NCBI RefSeq assembly: GCF_024341905.1
Contig: NZ_BQXY01000001.1
Coordinates: 839,013-903,012 of the forward strand
Direction of reading: 5' to 3'
DNA from: Clostridium folliculivorans
GTDB lineage: Bacteria; Bacillota; Clostridia; Clostridiales; Clostridiaceae
DNA: 64,000 nt
In this document: piece after piece, positions 8,353-17,739 of the stretch
Layout of the letters: each line of letters begins with the position of its first letter
How positions within the stretch are numbered: the stretch's first letter is position 1
The notes under the pieces: model-generated
Databases searched by the model: none
What the model saw: the letters and a program-made list of their open reading frames with translations, nothing else
Told to the model about the DNA's origin: nothing
Translations under genes and position numbers: made by a program

Positions 8353-8865
8353 ATTAATAAAGATTTTGCAATCAATGAAGAAATTAGACAAAAAGAATTG
8401 AGAGTTCTTTCTGATGATGGTAGCCAGTTAGGCATAATGGCTACAAAAGAAGCTTTAAAACTAGCGGAGGAAAAGGAACTTGATTTGGTTTTGATTTCCC
8501 CAACTGCTAATCCACCTGTAGGTAGGATTATGGATTTTGGGAAATTCATATACGAACAGTCTAAAAAAGAAAAGGAAGCCAAGAAAAAGCAAAAAGTTAT
8601 TAGTGTTAAAGAAATCAGATTTAGCCCTAACATTGAAGAACACGATGTTGAAATCAAAGCAAATAATGCCAAGAAATTTCTTGAAGATGGAGACAAGGTT
8701 AAGGTAACTGTAAGGTTTAGAGGTAGAGAGGCTGATTATGCACACGTAGGATATAAGATACTTGAAAACTTTTTAGCTAGAGTATCAGAATTATGCGTGG
8801 TTGAGAAGCCTGCTAAACTAGAGGGCAGAAATATGATTATGATTTTGGCTCCTAAAAAAGCATAA
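8353..8865 (+). CDS. infC: translation initiation factor IF-3
   Basis: Binds the 30S subunit, blocks premature 50S joining and proofreads start-codon and initiator-tRNA pairing. With the start at ATT 8353 the protein is 170 residues, the normal size. The first residues are then [18 protein letters not shown], the usual IF3 beginning. Shorter starts such as TTG 8398 would remove that conserved N-terminus. GGAGGTGA at 8339-8346 is 6 nt from the ATT. The N-domain carries GIMATKEAL, and the C-domain [15 protein letters not shown] and VRFRGRE. An AUU start on infC is known from E. coli and Bacillus, where IF3 discriminates against it to limit its own synthesis. Confidence 0.93.
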   Translation: MNKDFAINEEIRQKELRVLSDDGSQLGIMATKEALKLAEEKELDLVLISPTANPPVGRIMDFGKFIYEQSKKEKEAKKKQKVISVKEIRFSPNIEEHDVEIKANNAKKFLEDGDKVKVTVRFRGREADYAHVGYKILENFLARVSELCVVEKPAKLEGRNMIMILAPKKA

Positions 8866-8885
8866 CTTGAGAGGAGGAAACTATA

Positions 8886-9083
8886 ATGCCAAAAATGAAA
8901 ACTCATAGAGGTGCAGCAAAGAGATTTAAAAAGACAGGATCAGGTAAGTTGAAGAGAGCTAAAGCTTTCAAGAGCCATATATTAACTAAGAAGAGCTCTA
9001 AGAGAAAGAGAAATCTTAGAAAAACTGCTTACGTTTCAACTGCACAAGAAAAAGCAATGAAGAAATTATTACCATATCTATAA
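8886..9083 (+). CDS. rpmI: 50S ribosomal protein L35
   Basis: A 65-residue, very basic protein beginning [20 protein letters not shown], a textbook L35 N-terminus, with [15 protein letters not shown] in the middle. It is part of the large ribosomal subunit. GAGAGGAGG precedes the ATG. It lies between infC and rplT in the universal order, 20 bp after the infC stop, and shares their promoter and leader attenuator. Confidence 0.97.
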   Translation: MPKMKTHRGAAKRFKKTGSGKLKRAKAFKSHILTKKSSKRKRNLRKTAYVSTAQEKAMKKLLPYL

Positions 9084-9108
9084 GAATACGGAGTAGGAGG
9101 TTTGTAAT

Positions 9109-9468
9109 ATGGCAAGAGTTAAAAGAGCCGTAAACGCTCGTAAAAATCATAAAAAGGTATTGAAGCTTGCAAAAGGTTACTACGGTGGAAAGAGCAAGTT
9201 ATTCAAGACAGCAAACGAATCAGTAGTAAGAGCATTAAGAAATGCTTATGTTGGTAGAAGATTAAAGAAGAGAGATTACAGAAAACTTTGGATAGCAAGA
9301 ATAAATGCTGCTACAAGAGTTAATGGTCTTTCATATTCAAGATTCATGAATGGAATCAAATTAGCTGGTGTTGATATAAACAGAAAGATGCTTTCAGAAA
9401 TCGCTATAAACGATGCAAAAGCATTCACTGATTTAGTTGAATTAGCAAAGAAGCACTTAAACGCTTAA
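9109..9468 (+). CDS. rplT: 50S ribosomal protein L20
   Basis: A 119-residue basic protein with the L20 signature: [16 protein letters not shown] at the start, then [15 protein letters not shown] and [20 protein letters not shown]20 binds 23S rRNA early in 50S assembly. In several bacteria it also represses its own operon by binding a leader or operator that mimics its rRNA site. AGGAGG lies upstream of the ATG. It is the last gene of the infC-rpmI-rplT operon, followed directly by a strong terminator. Confidence 0.97.
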   Translation: MARVKRAVNARKNHKKVLKLAKGYYGGKSKLFKTANESVVRALRNAYVGRRLKKRDYRKLWIARINAATRVNGLSYSRFMNGIKLAGVDINRKMLSEIAINDAKAFTDLVELAKKHLNA

Positions 9469-9471
9469 TAT

Positions 9472-9500
9472 AAAAATGCGACCTATGTCGCATTTTTTTT
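9472..9500 (+). terminator. terminator of infC-rpmI-rplT
   Basis: AATGCGAC and GTCGCATT form a perfect stem with a 4-nt loop followed by a run of nine T, directly after rplT. Confidence 0.93.
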
Positions 9501-9711
9501 TACTTTTTTCGTTTTTTTAATTTCCTTTTTTTACAATGCAAATTATTGTATAATAGATATAAATATTTGTTTACATTATTCATTAAGGCATAATACTGTA
9601 TTTTTTGAATAAATTAGTAATTATAAAAATATTATGATAGATTCAAGTTTAAGGTTTTTTAAAGGTGTACAAGTTTAATGTGAAATATACTTTTAAAACC
9701 GCTTTGCATTC
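9501..9711. other. intergenic region upstream of the Rep-B element
   Basis: AT-rich, with no ORF or RNA structure I can support. Isolated TATAAT-like boxes occur (for example near 9547) without a well-spaced -35. Confidence 0.35.
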
Positions 9712-9818
9712 TATAGATAAACTAGTTCCGAATGAGATCTATATCAGATAATCCTGTTACCATTAATCGTTAACAGAGGTATCACTTAGTTTTATTAGAT
9801 AGAACTAGATTATCTATA
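9712..9818. repeat. Rep-B MITE-like palindromic element, copy 1
   Basis: A 107-bp element. Its terminal inverted repeats TATAGATAAACTAGTTC (9712-9728) and GAACTAGATTATCTATA (9802-9818) differ at one position. The interior is also roughly palindromic. Its reverse complement aligns without gaps to 17567-17673 with about 12 mismatches in 107. It contains no ORF. Confidence 0.85.
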
Positions 9819-9902
9819 AAAAGAGAAGTTGAAAATATGTAACTTATTATGGAGTATCAAAGATATTATGTAAAAAGCTTGTAAGAGGTAGAGGTGAAAT
9901 TG

Positions 9903-11249
9903 ATGAATATAACTTTAAGACATAAATTTAAGTTTAATGCTGTTCAGACTCTTTCTTTAGGGTTTGCCATTGTAATTCTCATAGGAGGAATTCTGTTAAG
10001 TTTACCTATATCGTCACAAGATGGTGCAGCCACAGATTTTATAGATAGTCTGTTTACTTCTACTACAGCAGTTTGTGTTACAGGACTGGTAACATTAGAT
10101 ACTGGTACTCATTGGAATTATTTCGGCAAGACTGTTATAATGATATTAATACAAGTTGGGGGACTAGGGTTCATGTCCTTTGCCACTTTACTAGCCATTA
10201 TTATAGGTAAAAAGATAACTCTTAAAGAAAGACTAGTAATGCAAGAAGCCATGAATACATTTGGTATTCAAGGGTTAGTTAAAATGGTTAGGTATATATT
10301 GATTTTTACATTTTCAGTAGAGGGTCTTGGTGCACTTCTATATTCTACACAATTTATTCCTGAATTTGGTTTGGCAAAAGGTATATACTATAGTATTTTT
10401 CATTCGGTTTCTGCTTTTTGTAATGCGGGAATAGATTTATTAGGGGATTTTAGAAGTTTGACTATATATTATAATAATTCAGTAATCATTCTAACTACAG
10501 CAGCATTAATAATAATCGGTGGTCTTGGATTTACAGTTTGGATGGAGATATATAACTTTAAAGGTATTAAAAAATTATCTTTTCATTCAAAAATGGTAAT
10601 TCTAATTACAACAGTATTAGTATTTGGTGGAGCATTTTTAATGTTTATATTTGAATTTAATAACCCTGGAACTATGAGAAGTATGAATTTAAAAGATAAG
10701 CTTGTAAATTCATTTTTTGCATCAGTAACACCTAGAACCGCAGGGTTTAATTCTGTATCCACTGCAGATATGACTCCTGCAGGTAAACTGCTTACTATAA
10801 TTTTAATGTTTATAGGAGGATCCTCAGGTTCTACTGCTGGGGGAATAAAAACAACTACCTTCGGTATATTAATCTTTACATTAATATCAACCATAAAGGG
10901 TAGAGAAGATACAGAAGTGTTTAAGAGAAGAGTATCAAAAGAGACTGTATATAAATCTTTTGCTATATTTAGTATTGCATTGGCTTTAGTTTTGTCAGTA
11001 ACTATGGTGCTATCAATTACTGAAGTATCTGCACCTTTTGAATACTTATTATATGAAGCGACTTCTGCATTTGGAACAGTTGGGTTAACTCTAGGGTTAA
11101 CACCTAAATTAAGCCTGATTGGAAAGATGATTATAATATTAACTATGTATCTAGGAAGAGTTGGTCCTCTTACTGTGGCAGTTGCTATGACAAAAGCAAA
11201 GAAAAAGCAAAATTATAAATATCCAGAGGATAAAATATTAGTAGGGTAG
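9903..11249 (+). CDS. ktrB: potassium uptake membrane subunit, KtrB/TrkH family
   Basis: The channel-like subunit of a K+ (possibly Na+-coupled) uptake system in the cytoplasmic membrane. The 448 residues show the four pore-loop repeats of the SKT superfamily: TTAVCVTGLVT, SAFCNAGIDL, TPRTAGFNSV and TSAFGTVGLTLG, each with its filter glycine. The gating-region motif GGSSGSTAGGIKTTTF is also present. The size matches KtrB (about 450). The ATG at 9903 fits AGAGGTG at 9890-9896 better than an overlapping GTG at 9894. The regulatory subunit gene follows 11 bp later. Confidence 0.92.
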   Translation: MNITLRHKFKFNAVQTLSLGFAIVILIGGILLSLPISSQDGAATDFIDSLFTSTTAVCVTGLVTLDTGTHWNYFGKTVIMILIQVGGLGFMSFATLLAIIIGKKITLKERLVMQEAMNTFGIQGLVKMVRYILIFTFSVEGLGALLYSTQFIPEFGLAKGIYYSIFHSVSAFCNAGIDLLGDFRSLTIYYNNSVIILTTAALIIIGGLGFTVWMEIYNFKGIKKLSFHSKMVILITTVLVFGGAFLMFIFEFNNPGTMRSMNLKDKLVNSFFASVTPRTAGFNSVSTADMTPAGKLLTIILMFIGGSSGSTAGGIKTTTFGILIFTLISTIKGREDTEVFKRRVSKETVYKSFAIFSIALALVLSVTMVLSITEVSAPFEYLLYEATSAFGTVGLTLGLTPKLSLIGKMIIILTMYLGRVGPLTVAVAMTKAKKKQNYKYPEDKILVG

Positions 11250-11260
11250 GAGGAATTTAT

Positions 11261-11926
11261 ATGAGTAATAAACAATTTGTTGTTATTGGACTTGGAAGAT
11301 TCGGTACTTCTGTTGCAAAAACCCTTTATGATTTAGGAAATGATGTTTTGGCTATTGATGTAGATGAAGATCTTGTTCAGGAAATTTCTGATAGTGTGAC
11401 TCATGCAGTTCAAATGGATGCTACAGATGAAAGTGCTTTAAAGACTCTAGGAGTTAGAAATTTTGATGTAGCTGTAATAACCATAGGTGAAAATATTCAA
11501 GCCAGTGTTATGGTTACACTTTTGGTTAAGGAATTAGGTGTGAAATATATTGTGGCCAAAGGTCATAGCGATCTTCATGCAAAGGTTTTATATAAAATTG
11601 GAGCTGATAGAGTAATACTTCCTGAAAAAGATATGGGAGTTAGAGTAGCGCATAATTTAGTTTCTTCGACTATATTAGATTATATAGATCTTTCACCTGA
11701 CTATAGTATAATTGAAATAGAAAGTCCGAAAGAGTGGCATAATAATAGTCTAAGGGATTTGAGTCTTAGAACAAGATTTGGTATAAACGTAATGGCTATA
11801 AAAAAGGAACATGATATAAATATAACTCCAAACGCTGAAGAGGTAATTGAGGCTGGTGATATACTAGTTGCTATTGGCTCAACAGAAGACTTAGGTAAGC
11901 TTGAATCATTTATATCAAGAAAATAA
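11261..11926 (+). CDS. ktrA: potassium uptake regulatory subunit, KtrA/TrkA (RCK) family
   Basis: A cytoplasmic nucleotide-binding ring protein that gates the adjacent K+ channel subunit. The 221 residues comprise an N-terminal Rossmann RCK_N domain with VVIGLGRFGTSVA (glycines at 10, 12 and 15) and the acidic IDVDEDLV end of strand 2, then a TrkA_C domain from about residue 140. KtrA is known to respond to ATP/ADP, and in some species to cyclic di-AMP through the C-domain. AGGAGGAATT precedes the ATG. It is operonic with ktrB. Confidence 0.93.
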   Translation: MSNKQFVVIGLGRFGTSVAKTLYDLGNDVLAIDVDEDLVQEISDSVTHAVQMDATDESALKTLGVRNFDVAVITIGENIQASVMVTLLVKELGVKYIVAKGHSDLHAKVLYKIGADRVILPEKDMGVRVAHNLVSSTILDYIDLSPDYSIIEIESPKEWHNNSLRDLSLRTRFGINVMAIKKEHDINITPNAEEVIEAGDILVAIGSTEDLGKLESFISRK

Positions 11927-11942
11927 TTCAGAGGTGTAGGCA

Positions 11943-12719
11943 GTGCATTTAATTGAAAGTAACGATAATAAGCATTTTAAAGAACTAAAGAAGCTAAAAG
12001 AAAAGAAATATAGAAAGCAGCTTGGGTTATATATAATAGAAGGATTAAGATTTGTTGAAGAAGCAGTAAAAGCTGATGCTGCTATAGATGAGATTATTAT
12101 CGATGAAGCAAAGCAAGAAAAATTTGAAGATATATGCGTAAAAGTTAATGATGATAAAATTACAATTCTAAAGTCATCATTATTTAATCAATTATCAAGT
12201 ACAGAAAACCCACAGGGGATTATAGCGGTTATAAAAATTAGCAATAGTGAGAATAATTATAAGGGTAGCTTTTATGTGCTTTTAGATAAACTACAAGATC
12301 CAGGAAATGTTGGCACTATAATAAGAACTGCTCATGCAGCAGCAGTTGATGGAATTATTGTTAGAGATGGGACTGTTGATATATATAATGATAAAACTCT
12401 TAGGAGCACAATGGGATCCATATTCTACACTAACATAATAGAAGATAAGAATCTTGAAGTAGTGCAAAAGTTTAAGGAAGATGGTTTTAAGCTATTAGCA
12501 AGTTCATTAGATACTGATTTTAACTATTATGAAGTGGATTTAAGCGATAAAATTATTTTAGTGGTAGGCAACGAAGGAAATGGAGTATCTGATGAGATTT
12601 ATGAGCTTTGTGACTTGAAAGCTAAGATACCTATGCCGGGAAATGCAGAGTCTTTGAACGCTTCAGTGGCTGCTTCTATAATGATTTATGAAAAAGTTAG
12701 ACAAAACTTAAGTAAATAG
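11943..12719 (+). CDS. TrmH/SpoU-family RNA 2'-O-methyltransferase
   Basis: An S-adenosylmethionine-dependent 2'-O-ribose methyltransferase acting on rRNA or tRNA. The 258 residues contain an N-terminal substrate-binding domain and the SPOUT knot with its three motifs: DPGNVGTIIRTA (119-130), VVGNEGNGVS (207-216) and IPMPGNAESLNASVAA (229-244). The start is GTG, with GAGGTG 6 bp upstream. It resembles YsgA and RlmB of Bacillus; the exact target nucleotide cannot be inferred. It follows ktrA by 16 bp, so it is probably cotranscribed with it. The pheST T-box promoter starts just after its stop. Confidence 0.9.
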   Translation: MHLIESNDNKHFKELKKLKEKKYRKQLGLYIIEGLRFVEEAVKADAAIDEIIIDEAKQEKFEDICVKVNDDKITILKSSLFNQLSSTENPQGIIAVIKISNSENNYKGSFYVLLDKLQDPGNVGTIIRTAHAAAVDGIIVRDGTVDIYNDKTLRSTMGSIFYTNIIEDKNLEVVQKFKEDGFKLLASSLDTDFNYYEVDLSDKIILVVGNEGNGVSDEIYELCDLKAKIPMPGNAESLNASVAASIMIYEKVRQNLSK

Positions 12720-12721
12720 TA

Positions 12722-12750
12722 TTGAACTAACATGGATTAATATGTATAAT
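12722..12750 (+). promoter_or_regulatory. sigma-A promoter of pheST
   Basis: TTGAAC at 12722-12727 and TATAAT at 12745-12750 have a 17-bp spacer. It lies just upstream of the T-box leader. Confidence 0.8.
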
Positions 12751-12774
12751 AGGCTATAGAATTGAATATGAAAA

Positions 12775-12992
12775 AACTGTGAATGAGAGAGTAAGAATAT
12801 TTTAGCTTTACAGGGAGAAGAGATCAAAGACTGGAAGTCTCTTTATTGATATATATTCTGAAGTTCACTCAGGAGTTCTAACTGTGAAATAAAGTAGTAG
12901 TTAGCGGGGAACCGTTATATATATAAGAGAGTATTAAGCTAATTAGGGTGGTACCGCGGAACCTCCGTCCCTTTGTAGGGGCGGTTTTTATT
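12775..12992 (+). promoter_or_regulatory. T-box riboswitch, predicted Phe specificity
   Basis: The T-box sequence GGGTGGTACCGCGG (12946-12959) precedes a terminator (CCGTCCC / GGGGCGG, 12965-12984, then T-tract). Upstream lies a long Stem I region whose 3' arm holds a TGAAGTTCAC specifier loop. TTC, a Phe codon, is the likely specifier and agrees with pheST downstream. Uncharged tRNA-Phe would stabilise the antiterminator and switch on pheST. Confidence 0.93.
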
Positions 12993-13035
12993 TTGCAAAA
13001 AAATGCAGTTTTACTTTTTGAAAGGAGAAAACAAT

Positions 13036-14055
13036 ATGAAAGAAAAACTTTTAGAAATCAAGGATAGCGCATTAAAAGTTCTTGAAGATGTAAAAAACAG
13101 CAGTGAGATTGAAAATATTAGAGTTAAATATTTAGGAAAAAAAGGTGAATTAACTTCAATATTAAGAGGTATGGGAGGTCTTACTAATGAAGAAAGACCA
13201 ATCATAGGTAAGCTTGCAAACGAAGTAAGAGCAGAAATTGAAAATAGATTAGAAGAGATTTCCACGGAAATAAAGAATATTGAAAAGAAAAAGAAACTAG
13301 AAGGTGAAGTTATAGATATAACTATGCCTGGTAGAAAGAACCTAGTAGGCAAGAGACATCCACTAGATTTAACTCTAGAGCACATGAAGGAAATATTCAT
13401 ATCAATGGGCTTTACTATAGAGGAAGGGCCTGAAATAGAAAAAGATTATTACAACTTCGAAGCACTTAATATACCAAAGAATCATCCAGCAAGAAGTGAA
13501 CAAGATACATTCTATATAAATGATAATGTAGTTCTAAGAACTCAAACTTCACCAGTACAAATTAGAGTTATGGAAAAACAAAAACCACCTATTAAGATGA
13601 TCTCTCCAGGTAAAGTATTTAGATCAGATGCAGCGGATGCTACACATTCACCAATATTTTATCAAATGGAAGGCTTAGTAATTGATAAGGGGATAACTTT
13701 TGCTGATTTAAAAGGAACGCTAGAATTATTCGCTAAAAAGATGTTTGGAGAAAATGTTAAAACTAAGTTCAGACCACATCACTTCCCATTCACTGAACCT
13801 TCAGCAGAAATGGATGCAACTTGCTTCGTTTGCGGAGGAGAAGGTTGTAGAGTATGTAAAGGTAGCGGTTGGATAGAACTTTACGGATGCGGTATGGTAC
13901 ATCCACAAGTTCTTAGAAACTGTGGTATAGATCCAGAAGAATATAGCGGATTTGCTTTCGGTATGGGCGTAGACAGAATGGTAATGCTTAAGTACGGCAT
14001 TGATGATATAAGACAACTATATGAAAGTGACATGAGATTTTTAAATCAGTTTTAG
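13036..14055 (+). CDS. pheS: phenylalanyl-tRNA synthetase alpha subunit
   Basis: The catalytic subunit of the alpha2beta2 enzyme that charges tRNA-Phe. The 339 residues comprise an N-terminal coiled-coil arm (1-90) that contacts tRNA, then the class II catalytic core. Motif 2 is [20 protein letters not shown] and motif 3 is [14 protein letters not shown] near the C-terminus. A cysteine-rich insertion ([14 protein letters not shown]) is the zinc-like knuckle common in Firmicute PheS. The ATG at 13036 has AAAGGAG just before it and lies 44 bp after the T-box terminator. pheT follows 12 bp downstream. Confidence 0.97.
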   Translation: MKEKLLEIKDSALKVLEDVKNSSEIENIRVKYLGKKGELTSILRGMGGLTNEERPIIGKLANEVRAEIENRLEEISTEIKNIEKKKKLEGEVIDITMPGRKNLVGKRHPLDLTLEHMKEIFISMGFTIEEGPEIEKDYYNFEALNIPKNHPARSEQDTFYINDNVVLRTQTSPVQIRVMEKQKPPIKMISPGKVFRSDAADATHSPIFYQMEGLVIDKGITFADLKGTLELFAKKMFGENVKTKFRPHHFPFTEPSAEMDATCFVCGGEGCRVCKGSGWIELYGCGMVHPQVLRNCGIDPEEYSGFAFGMGVDRMVMLKYGIDDIRQLYESDMRFLNQF

Positions 14056-14067
14056 GAGGAATTTAAT

Positions 14068-16446
14068 ATGAAAGTACCATATTTATGGCTAAAAGACTAT
14101 GTAAATATAGATATAGATGCAAAAGAACTAGCTGATAGACTTACTCTATCAGGATCAAAGGTTGAGGAAGTAATAACTTCAGGAGAAGATATTACAAATG
14201 TTGTAACTGGTAAGCTTCTTAAGATAGAGCCACATCCAGATGCTGAAAAACTTGTTATATGCCAAGTTGAAGTAGGGCAAGAAGAACCTGTTCAAATAGT
14301 TACAGGTGCTAAAAACATGAAGGAAAATGATATAGTTCCAGTTGCTCTTCATGGTTCAACTCTACCAAATGGATTAAAGATAAAGAAGGGTAAACTTAGA
14401 GGCGTTGTTTCAAATGGAATGATGTGTTCTGAAGAAGAACTAGGAATAGCTGGAGATGAACCAGTTCATGGTCTTATGATATTACCTGAAAATACACCAC
14501 TTGGTAAGGATATAAAAGATGTATTAGGACTAAATAAGGCTGTAATAGATTTTGAAATAACTTCTAACAGACCAGATTGCTTAAGTGTACTTGGAATAGC
14601 TAGAGAAACTGCTGCTACTTTAGGGATAGAATACAAAAATCCTTCAGTAGAATATAAGACTAGTGGAACTGGCAATGTAGAAGACGTAGTTAAGGTTGAA
14701 GTAAGAGATGCTTTATGCAAAAGATATATGGCTAGAGCTGTAAAAGACATAAAGATAGAGCCATCACCAACATGGATGCAGGAAAGACTTCTAGAAGCAG
14801 GAGTTAGACCAATAAACAATGTAGTTGACATAACTAACTTTGTTATGTTAGAGCTTGGTCAACCAATGCATGCTTTCGATAAAAGAGAAATTAAGTCTAA
14901 CAAGATAGTAGTAGAGAGAGCAAAGGAAAATGAAAAATTTGTAACTCTTGATGAAATAGAAAGAAATCTAGATACAGAAGTTCTTTGTATAAAAGATGGA
15001 GAAGAAACTATAGGTCTTGCTGGAATAATGGGTGGTCTACAATCTGGCATTAAAGATGATACAACTGAGATAATCTTTGAAAGTGCTAGTTTTGATGGAA
15101 CCAATATCCGTGTAAATTCTAAAAAACTTAACCTTAGAACAGAAGCTTCTTCAAGATTTGAAAAGGATATTGATCCAAACTTAACTGAACTTGCATTAAA
15201 TAGAGCTTGTGCACTTATAGAGGAACTTAAGGTTGGAACAATAGTAGAGGGGACTATCGATATATATAATGAAAGAAAAGAACCTCATACTATGACGGTA
15301 GATTCTAACTGGGTGAACAAGTTCTTAGGAACAGATATTTCAAAGGAACAAATGAAAGAATATCTAGATAGATTAGAGCTTAAAACAACTATTGAAAATG
15401 ATAATTTAGTTATAGATGTACCAACATTCAGAATTGACATTGCAATAAAAGAAGATATAGCAGAAGAAGTTGCAAGAATATACGGTTATAACAACGTACC
15501 TATGACAGTAATTGGTGCTAACTCTCCAAAGGATGCTAAGAATAAAAAGTTAAAATTAGATGATTTAGTTATAAATACAATGATTTCAAGTGGATTAAAT
15601 CAATCTATTTCTTACTCTTTCGTAAGTCCAAAGGTATTTGATATGATAAACTTACCTTCAGATAGTGAACTTAGAAATGTTGTAAAGATTAAGAATCCAT
15701 TGGGAGAAGATTATAGCTTAATGAGAACCTCAACTCTTCCTTCAATGATGGAGTGTCTTGGAAGAAATTATTCAAGAAGCAATGAGTTTGCAAGGCTATT
15801 TGAACTTGGTAAGGTTTATATTCCAAAGGCTGATGAAAATCAATTACCTAACGAAAAGAATATACTTACAATAGGTCTATATGGAGCTGTTGATTATTTA
15901 GATCTAAAGGGAGTAGTAGAAAACCTTATAGATGCATTAGCAATAAAAAATCCATCATTTAAGAGACAAAGTGAAAATGTAAGTTACCATCCAGGAAAAA
16001 CTGCTGAATTATTTATAGGAAAAGAAAAAGTAGGAGTTCTGGGTGAAATACATCCTGATGTAGCTGATAATTATGGAATAGATACAAATGCTTATGTGGC
16101 AGAACTTGATTTAGATATACTTTATGCAAATTCTAACACAGAGAAAAAGTATAAACCATTACCAAAATATCCTGCTGTAACAAGGGATATAGCACTGCTT
16201 GTTGAAGATGCTATATTAGTTCAAGAAATTGAAGAAACTATAAGAAAAGCTGGTGGAAACTTAGTAGAAACTGTAAAGTTATTTGACGTATATAAAGGAC
16301 AGCAAATACCAGAGGGTAAAAAGAGCATAGCTTATGCTATTTCTTATAGAGATGAAAATAAGACTTTAACTGATAATGAAGTTAATAAGGTGCATGATAA
16401 GATATTACGTTCATTAGAATATAAAATTGGAGCACAATTAAGATAA
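14068..16446 (+). CDS. pheT: phenylalanyl-tRNA synthetase beta subunit
   Basis: The 792-residue partner of PheS, full length for the family. Domains in order: an EMAP-II-like tRNA-binding domain (about 40-150, with [13 protein letters not shown] and MCSEEELG), B3/B4 editing domain (about 210-390, with [17 protein letters not shown] before it and MHAFDKREI inside), B5 (about 405-475), a catalytic-like core, and a C-terminal FDX-ACB anticodon-binding domain (about 700-792, starting [13 protein letters not shown]). AGGAGGAATTT precedes the ATG. It is translationally close to pheS and controlled by the same T-box. Confidence 0.97.
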   Translation: MKVPYLWLKDYVNIDIDAKELADRLTLSGSKVEEVITSGEDITNVVTGKLLKIEPHPDAEKLVICQVEVGQEEPVQIVTGAKNMKENDIVPVALHGSTLPNGLKIKKGKLRGVVSNGMMCSEEELGIAGDEPVHGLMILPENTPLGKDIKDVLGLNKAVIDFEITSNRPDCLSVLGIARETAATLGIEYKNPSVEYKTSGTGNVEDVVKVEVRDALCKRYMARAVKDIKIEPSPTWMQERLLEAGVRPINNVVDITNFVMLELGQPMHAFDKREIKSNKIVVERAKENEKFVTLDEIERNLDTEVLCIKDGEETIGLAGIMGGLQSGIKDDTTEIIFESASFDGTNIRVNSKKLNLRTEASSRFEKDIDPNLTELALNRACALIEELKVGTIVEGTIDIYNERKEPHTMTVDSNWVNKFLGTDISKEQMKEYLDRLELKTTIENDNLVIDVPTFRIDIAIKEDIAEEVARIYGYNNVPMTVIGANSPKDAKNKKLKLDDLVINTMISSGLNQSISYSFVSPKVFDMINLPSDSELRNVVKIKNPLGEDYSLMRTSTLPSMMECLGRNYSRSNEFARLFELGKVYIPKADENQLPNEKNILTIGLYGAVDYLDLKGVVENLIDALAIKNPSFKRQSENVSYHPGKTAELFIGKEKVGVLGEIHPDVADNYGIDTNAYVAELDLDILYANSNTEKKYKPLPKYPAVTRDIALLVEDAILVQEIEETIRKAGGNLVETVKLFDVYKGQQIPEGKKSIAYAISYRDENKTLTDNEVNKVHDKILRSLEYKIGAQLR

Positions 16447-16476
16447 AATAATCAATAATTACTTTATTGATAAAAT

Positions 16477-16534
16477 AAGAATCAATCCCTCTGAATTAAC
16501 ATGTCTTTATGTATCAAGGGATTGATTCTTTTTT
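16477..16534 (+). terminator. terminator of pheST
   Basis: AAGAATCAATCCCT and AGGGATTGATTCTT are a perfect 14-bp stem around a long AT-rich loop and run into a T-tract, 30 bp after pheT. Confidence 0.88.
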
Positions 16535-16569
16535 ACTGTAAAGAAAAGTATATAGTTTTTATTCCTATA

Positions 16570-16665
16570 CAGTAAAAAATAAAACTTATTAGCTTGCTAT
16601 ATTTTCATGGTATGCATTTGGAAGGGCATATACGCAAAAAAAATAATGAATTATGCTTTGCAACA
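16570..16665 (+). repeat. Rep-A element, degenerate copy
   Basis: Starts CAGTAAAAAATAAAACTT, shared with the copy at 31353. It continues GCTTGCTATATTTTC, then GGAAGGGCATATACGC followed by eight A. The 3' hairpin is decayed. It lies between the pheST terminator and zapA. Confidence 0.6.
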
Positions 16666-16796
16666 TAAAAGGTAAAAATATACAATTTGAATTATGGATA
16701 ATTAAGTAAAATTAAAGTTTTATAAATAAACTTTGAAATTATATATATTTATATGATAACATTAAAGAAAGATATTGATTGTTAAGAGGTGTTGTT

Positions 16797-17474
16797 ATGG
16801 GTTCCGTAACTGTAAGAATAAATGGAATTGATTATAATCTAAAGGGAAAAGATGACGAAGAATACTTAAACTATATAGCTAATTATGTTGATGAAAAGGT
16901 GAAGGAGATACTAAGTAAAAATAATAAACTTAGTTCTGTTGCGGCTACTGTTCTTGCAGCTATAAATATATCAGATGAACTTTTTAAAGTTAATAATGAT
17001 TATAATGATCTTTTGGGGAATTTTGAAAGTCTTCAAAAAGAAAATGATAAACTTAAGCAAAGTTTAGAGGATGTAGAGCGGAAAGAAGACGAAGAAAAAG
17101 AAGAATATGTATCTATGATGCAAGCTATAGAAGATTTAAAGCTAGAGAAGCTTTCTTTAGAAGAAAAAAATTCATCATTATTAGAAGTATTAAATTCTAA
17201 AAATAATGAATTAGAGGAATTAAAGAATGTACAATTAGATGAAGGACAAGAAGAAGATTTAAGTGAGCAAATAACTGAACTTGAGTCAGCTGCAAAGAAA
17301 CTTTTAGAAGAAAATAACTCTTTGAAATTAGTAAATAGAGAAATGAAATTTGAACTTCAAAGCTCAAAATATAAAGTTATGGACTTAGAAAAGAAATATT
17401 TGGATAGTCAAATTAAATTGGCAACTGAAATAAAGAAAAGAGAGCCTTATTTAAAGGTGAAGGATAATAAATAG
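16797..17474 (+). CDS. zapA: cell division protein ZapA, with extended coiled coil
   Basis: Bundles and stabilises FtsZ filaments at midcell. The N-terminal 75 residues match ZapA: VTVRINGIDYNLKGKDDEEYLNYIANYVDEK, then AATVLAAINISDEL. The remaining 150 residues are a highly charged Glu/Lys/Leu coiled coil, making 225 residues against about 85-110 for typical ZapA. Similarly elongated ZapA proteins are usual in Clostridium. The ATG at 16797 follows AGAGGTG. It is a single-gene transcript closed by a terminator; in Bacillus and Clostridium zapA is often found near mutS2 and pheST, as here. Confidence 0.88.
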   Translation: MGSVTVRINGIDYNLKGKDDEEYLNYIANYVDEKVKEILSKNNKLSSVAATVLAAINISDELFKVNNDYNDLLGNFESLQKENDKLKQSLEDVERKEDEEKEEYVSMMQAIEDLKLEKLSLEEKNSSLLEVLNSKNNELEELKNVQLDEGQEEDLSEQITELESAAKKLLEENNSLKLVNREMKFELQSSKYKVMDLEKKYLDSQIKLATEIKKREPYLKVKDNK

Positions 17475-17486
17475 AATTATGTACTC

Positions 17487-17520
17487 AAAAGCTTACTTGC
17501 ATGACAAGTAAGCTTTTCTT
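17487..17520 (+). terminator. terminator of zapA
   Basis: AAAAGCTTACTTG and CAAGTAAGCTTTT form a perfect stem with a short loop, followed by CTTCT, 13 bp after the zapA stop. Confidence 0.85.
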
Positions 17521-17566
17521 CTGATATAATAGTATGGTACGATTTTTATAAAAAATTGTATATCTA

Positions 17567-17673
17567 TATAGATAATCCAGTTCTATCTAATAAAACTAAG
17601 TGATACTTCTGTTAACTATTAATGATAATAGGATTATCAAATATAGATTCTATTTGGAACTGGTTTATCTATA
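17567..17673. repeat. Rep-B MITE-like palindromic element, copy 2
   Basis: A 107-bp element in inverse orientation to 9712-9818, aligning end to end without gaps. Its terminal inverted repeats TATAGATAATCCAGTTC and GAACTGGTTTATCTATA differ at one position. Changes between the copies at the CTAGTTC/CCAGTTC positions keep the termini pairable. Confidence 0.85.
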
Positions 17674-17739
17674 GTTTTGGATTATAAAATATTAGAAGGA
17701 TAGCAGTTTATACTGCATTATCATAGGAGAGATGAACTG

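Noticed and set aside
8159..8401. 80-residue frame over the infC leader
   Set aside because: It starts at the -35 box of the infC promoter and overlaps the attenuator and the first codons of infC in another frame. It is better explained as leader RNA.
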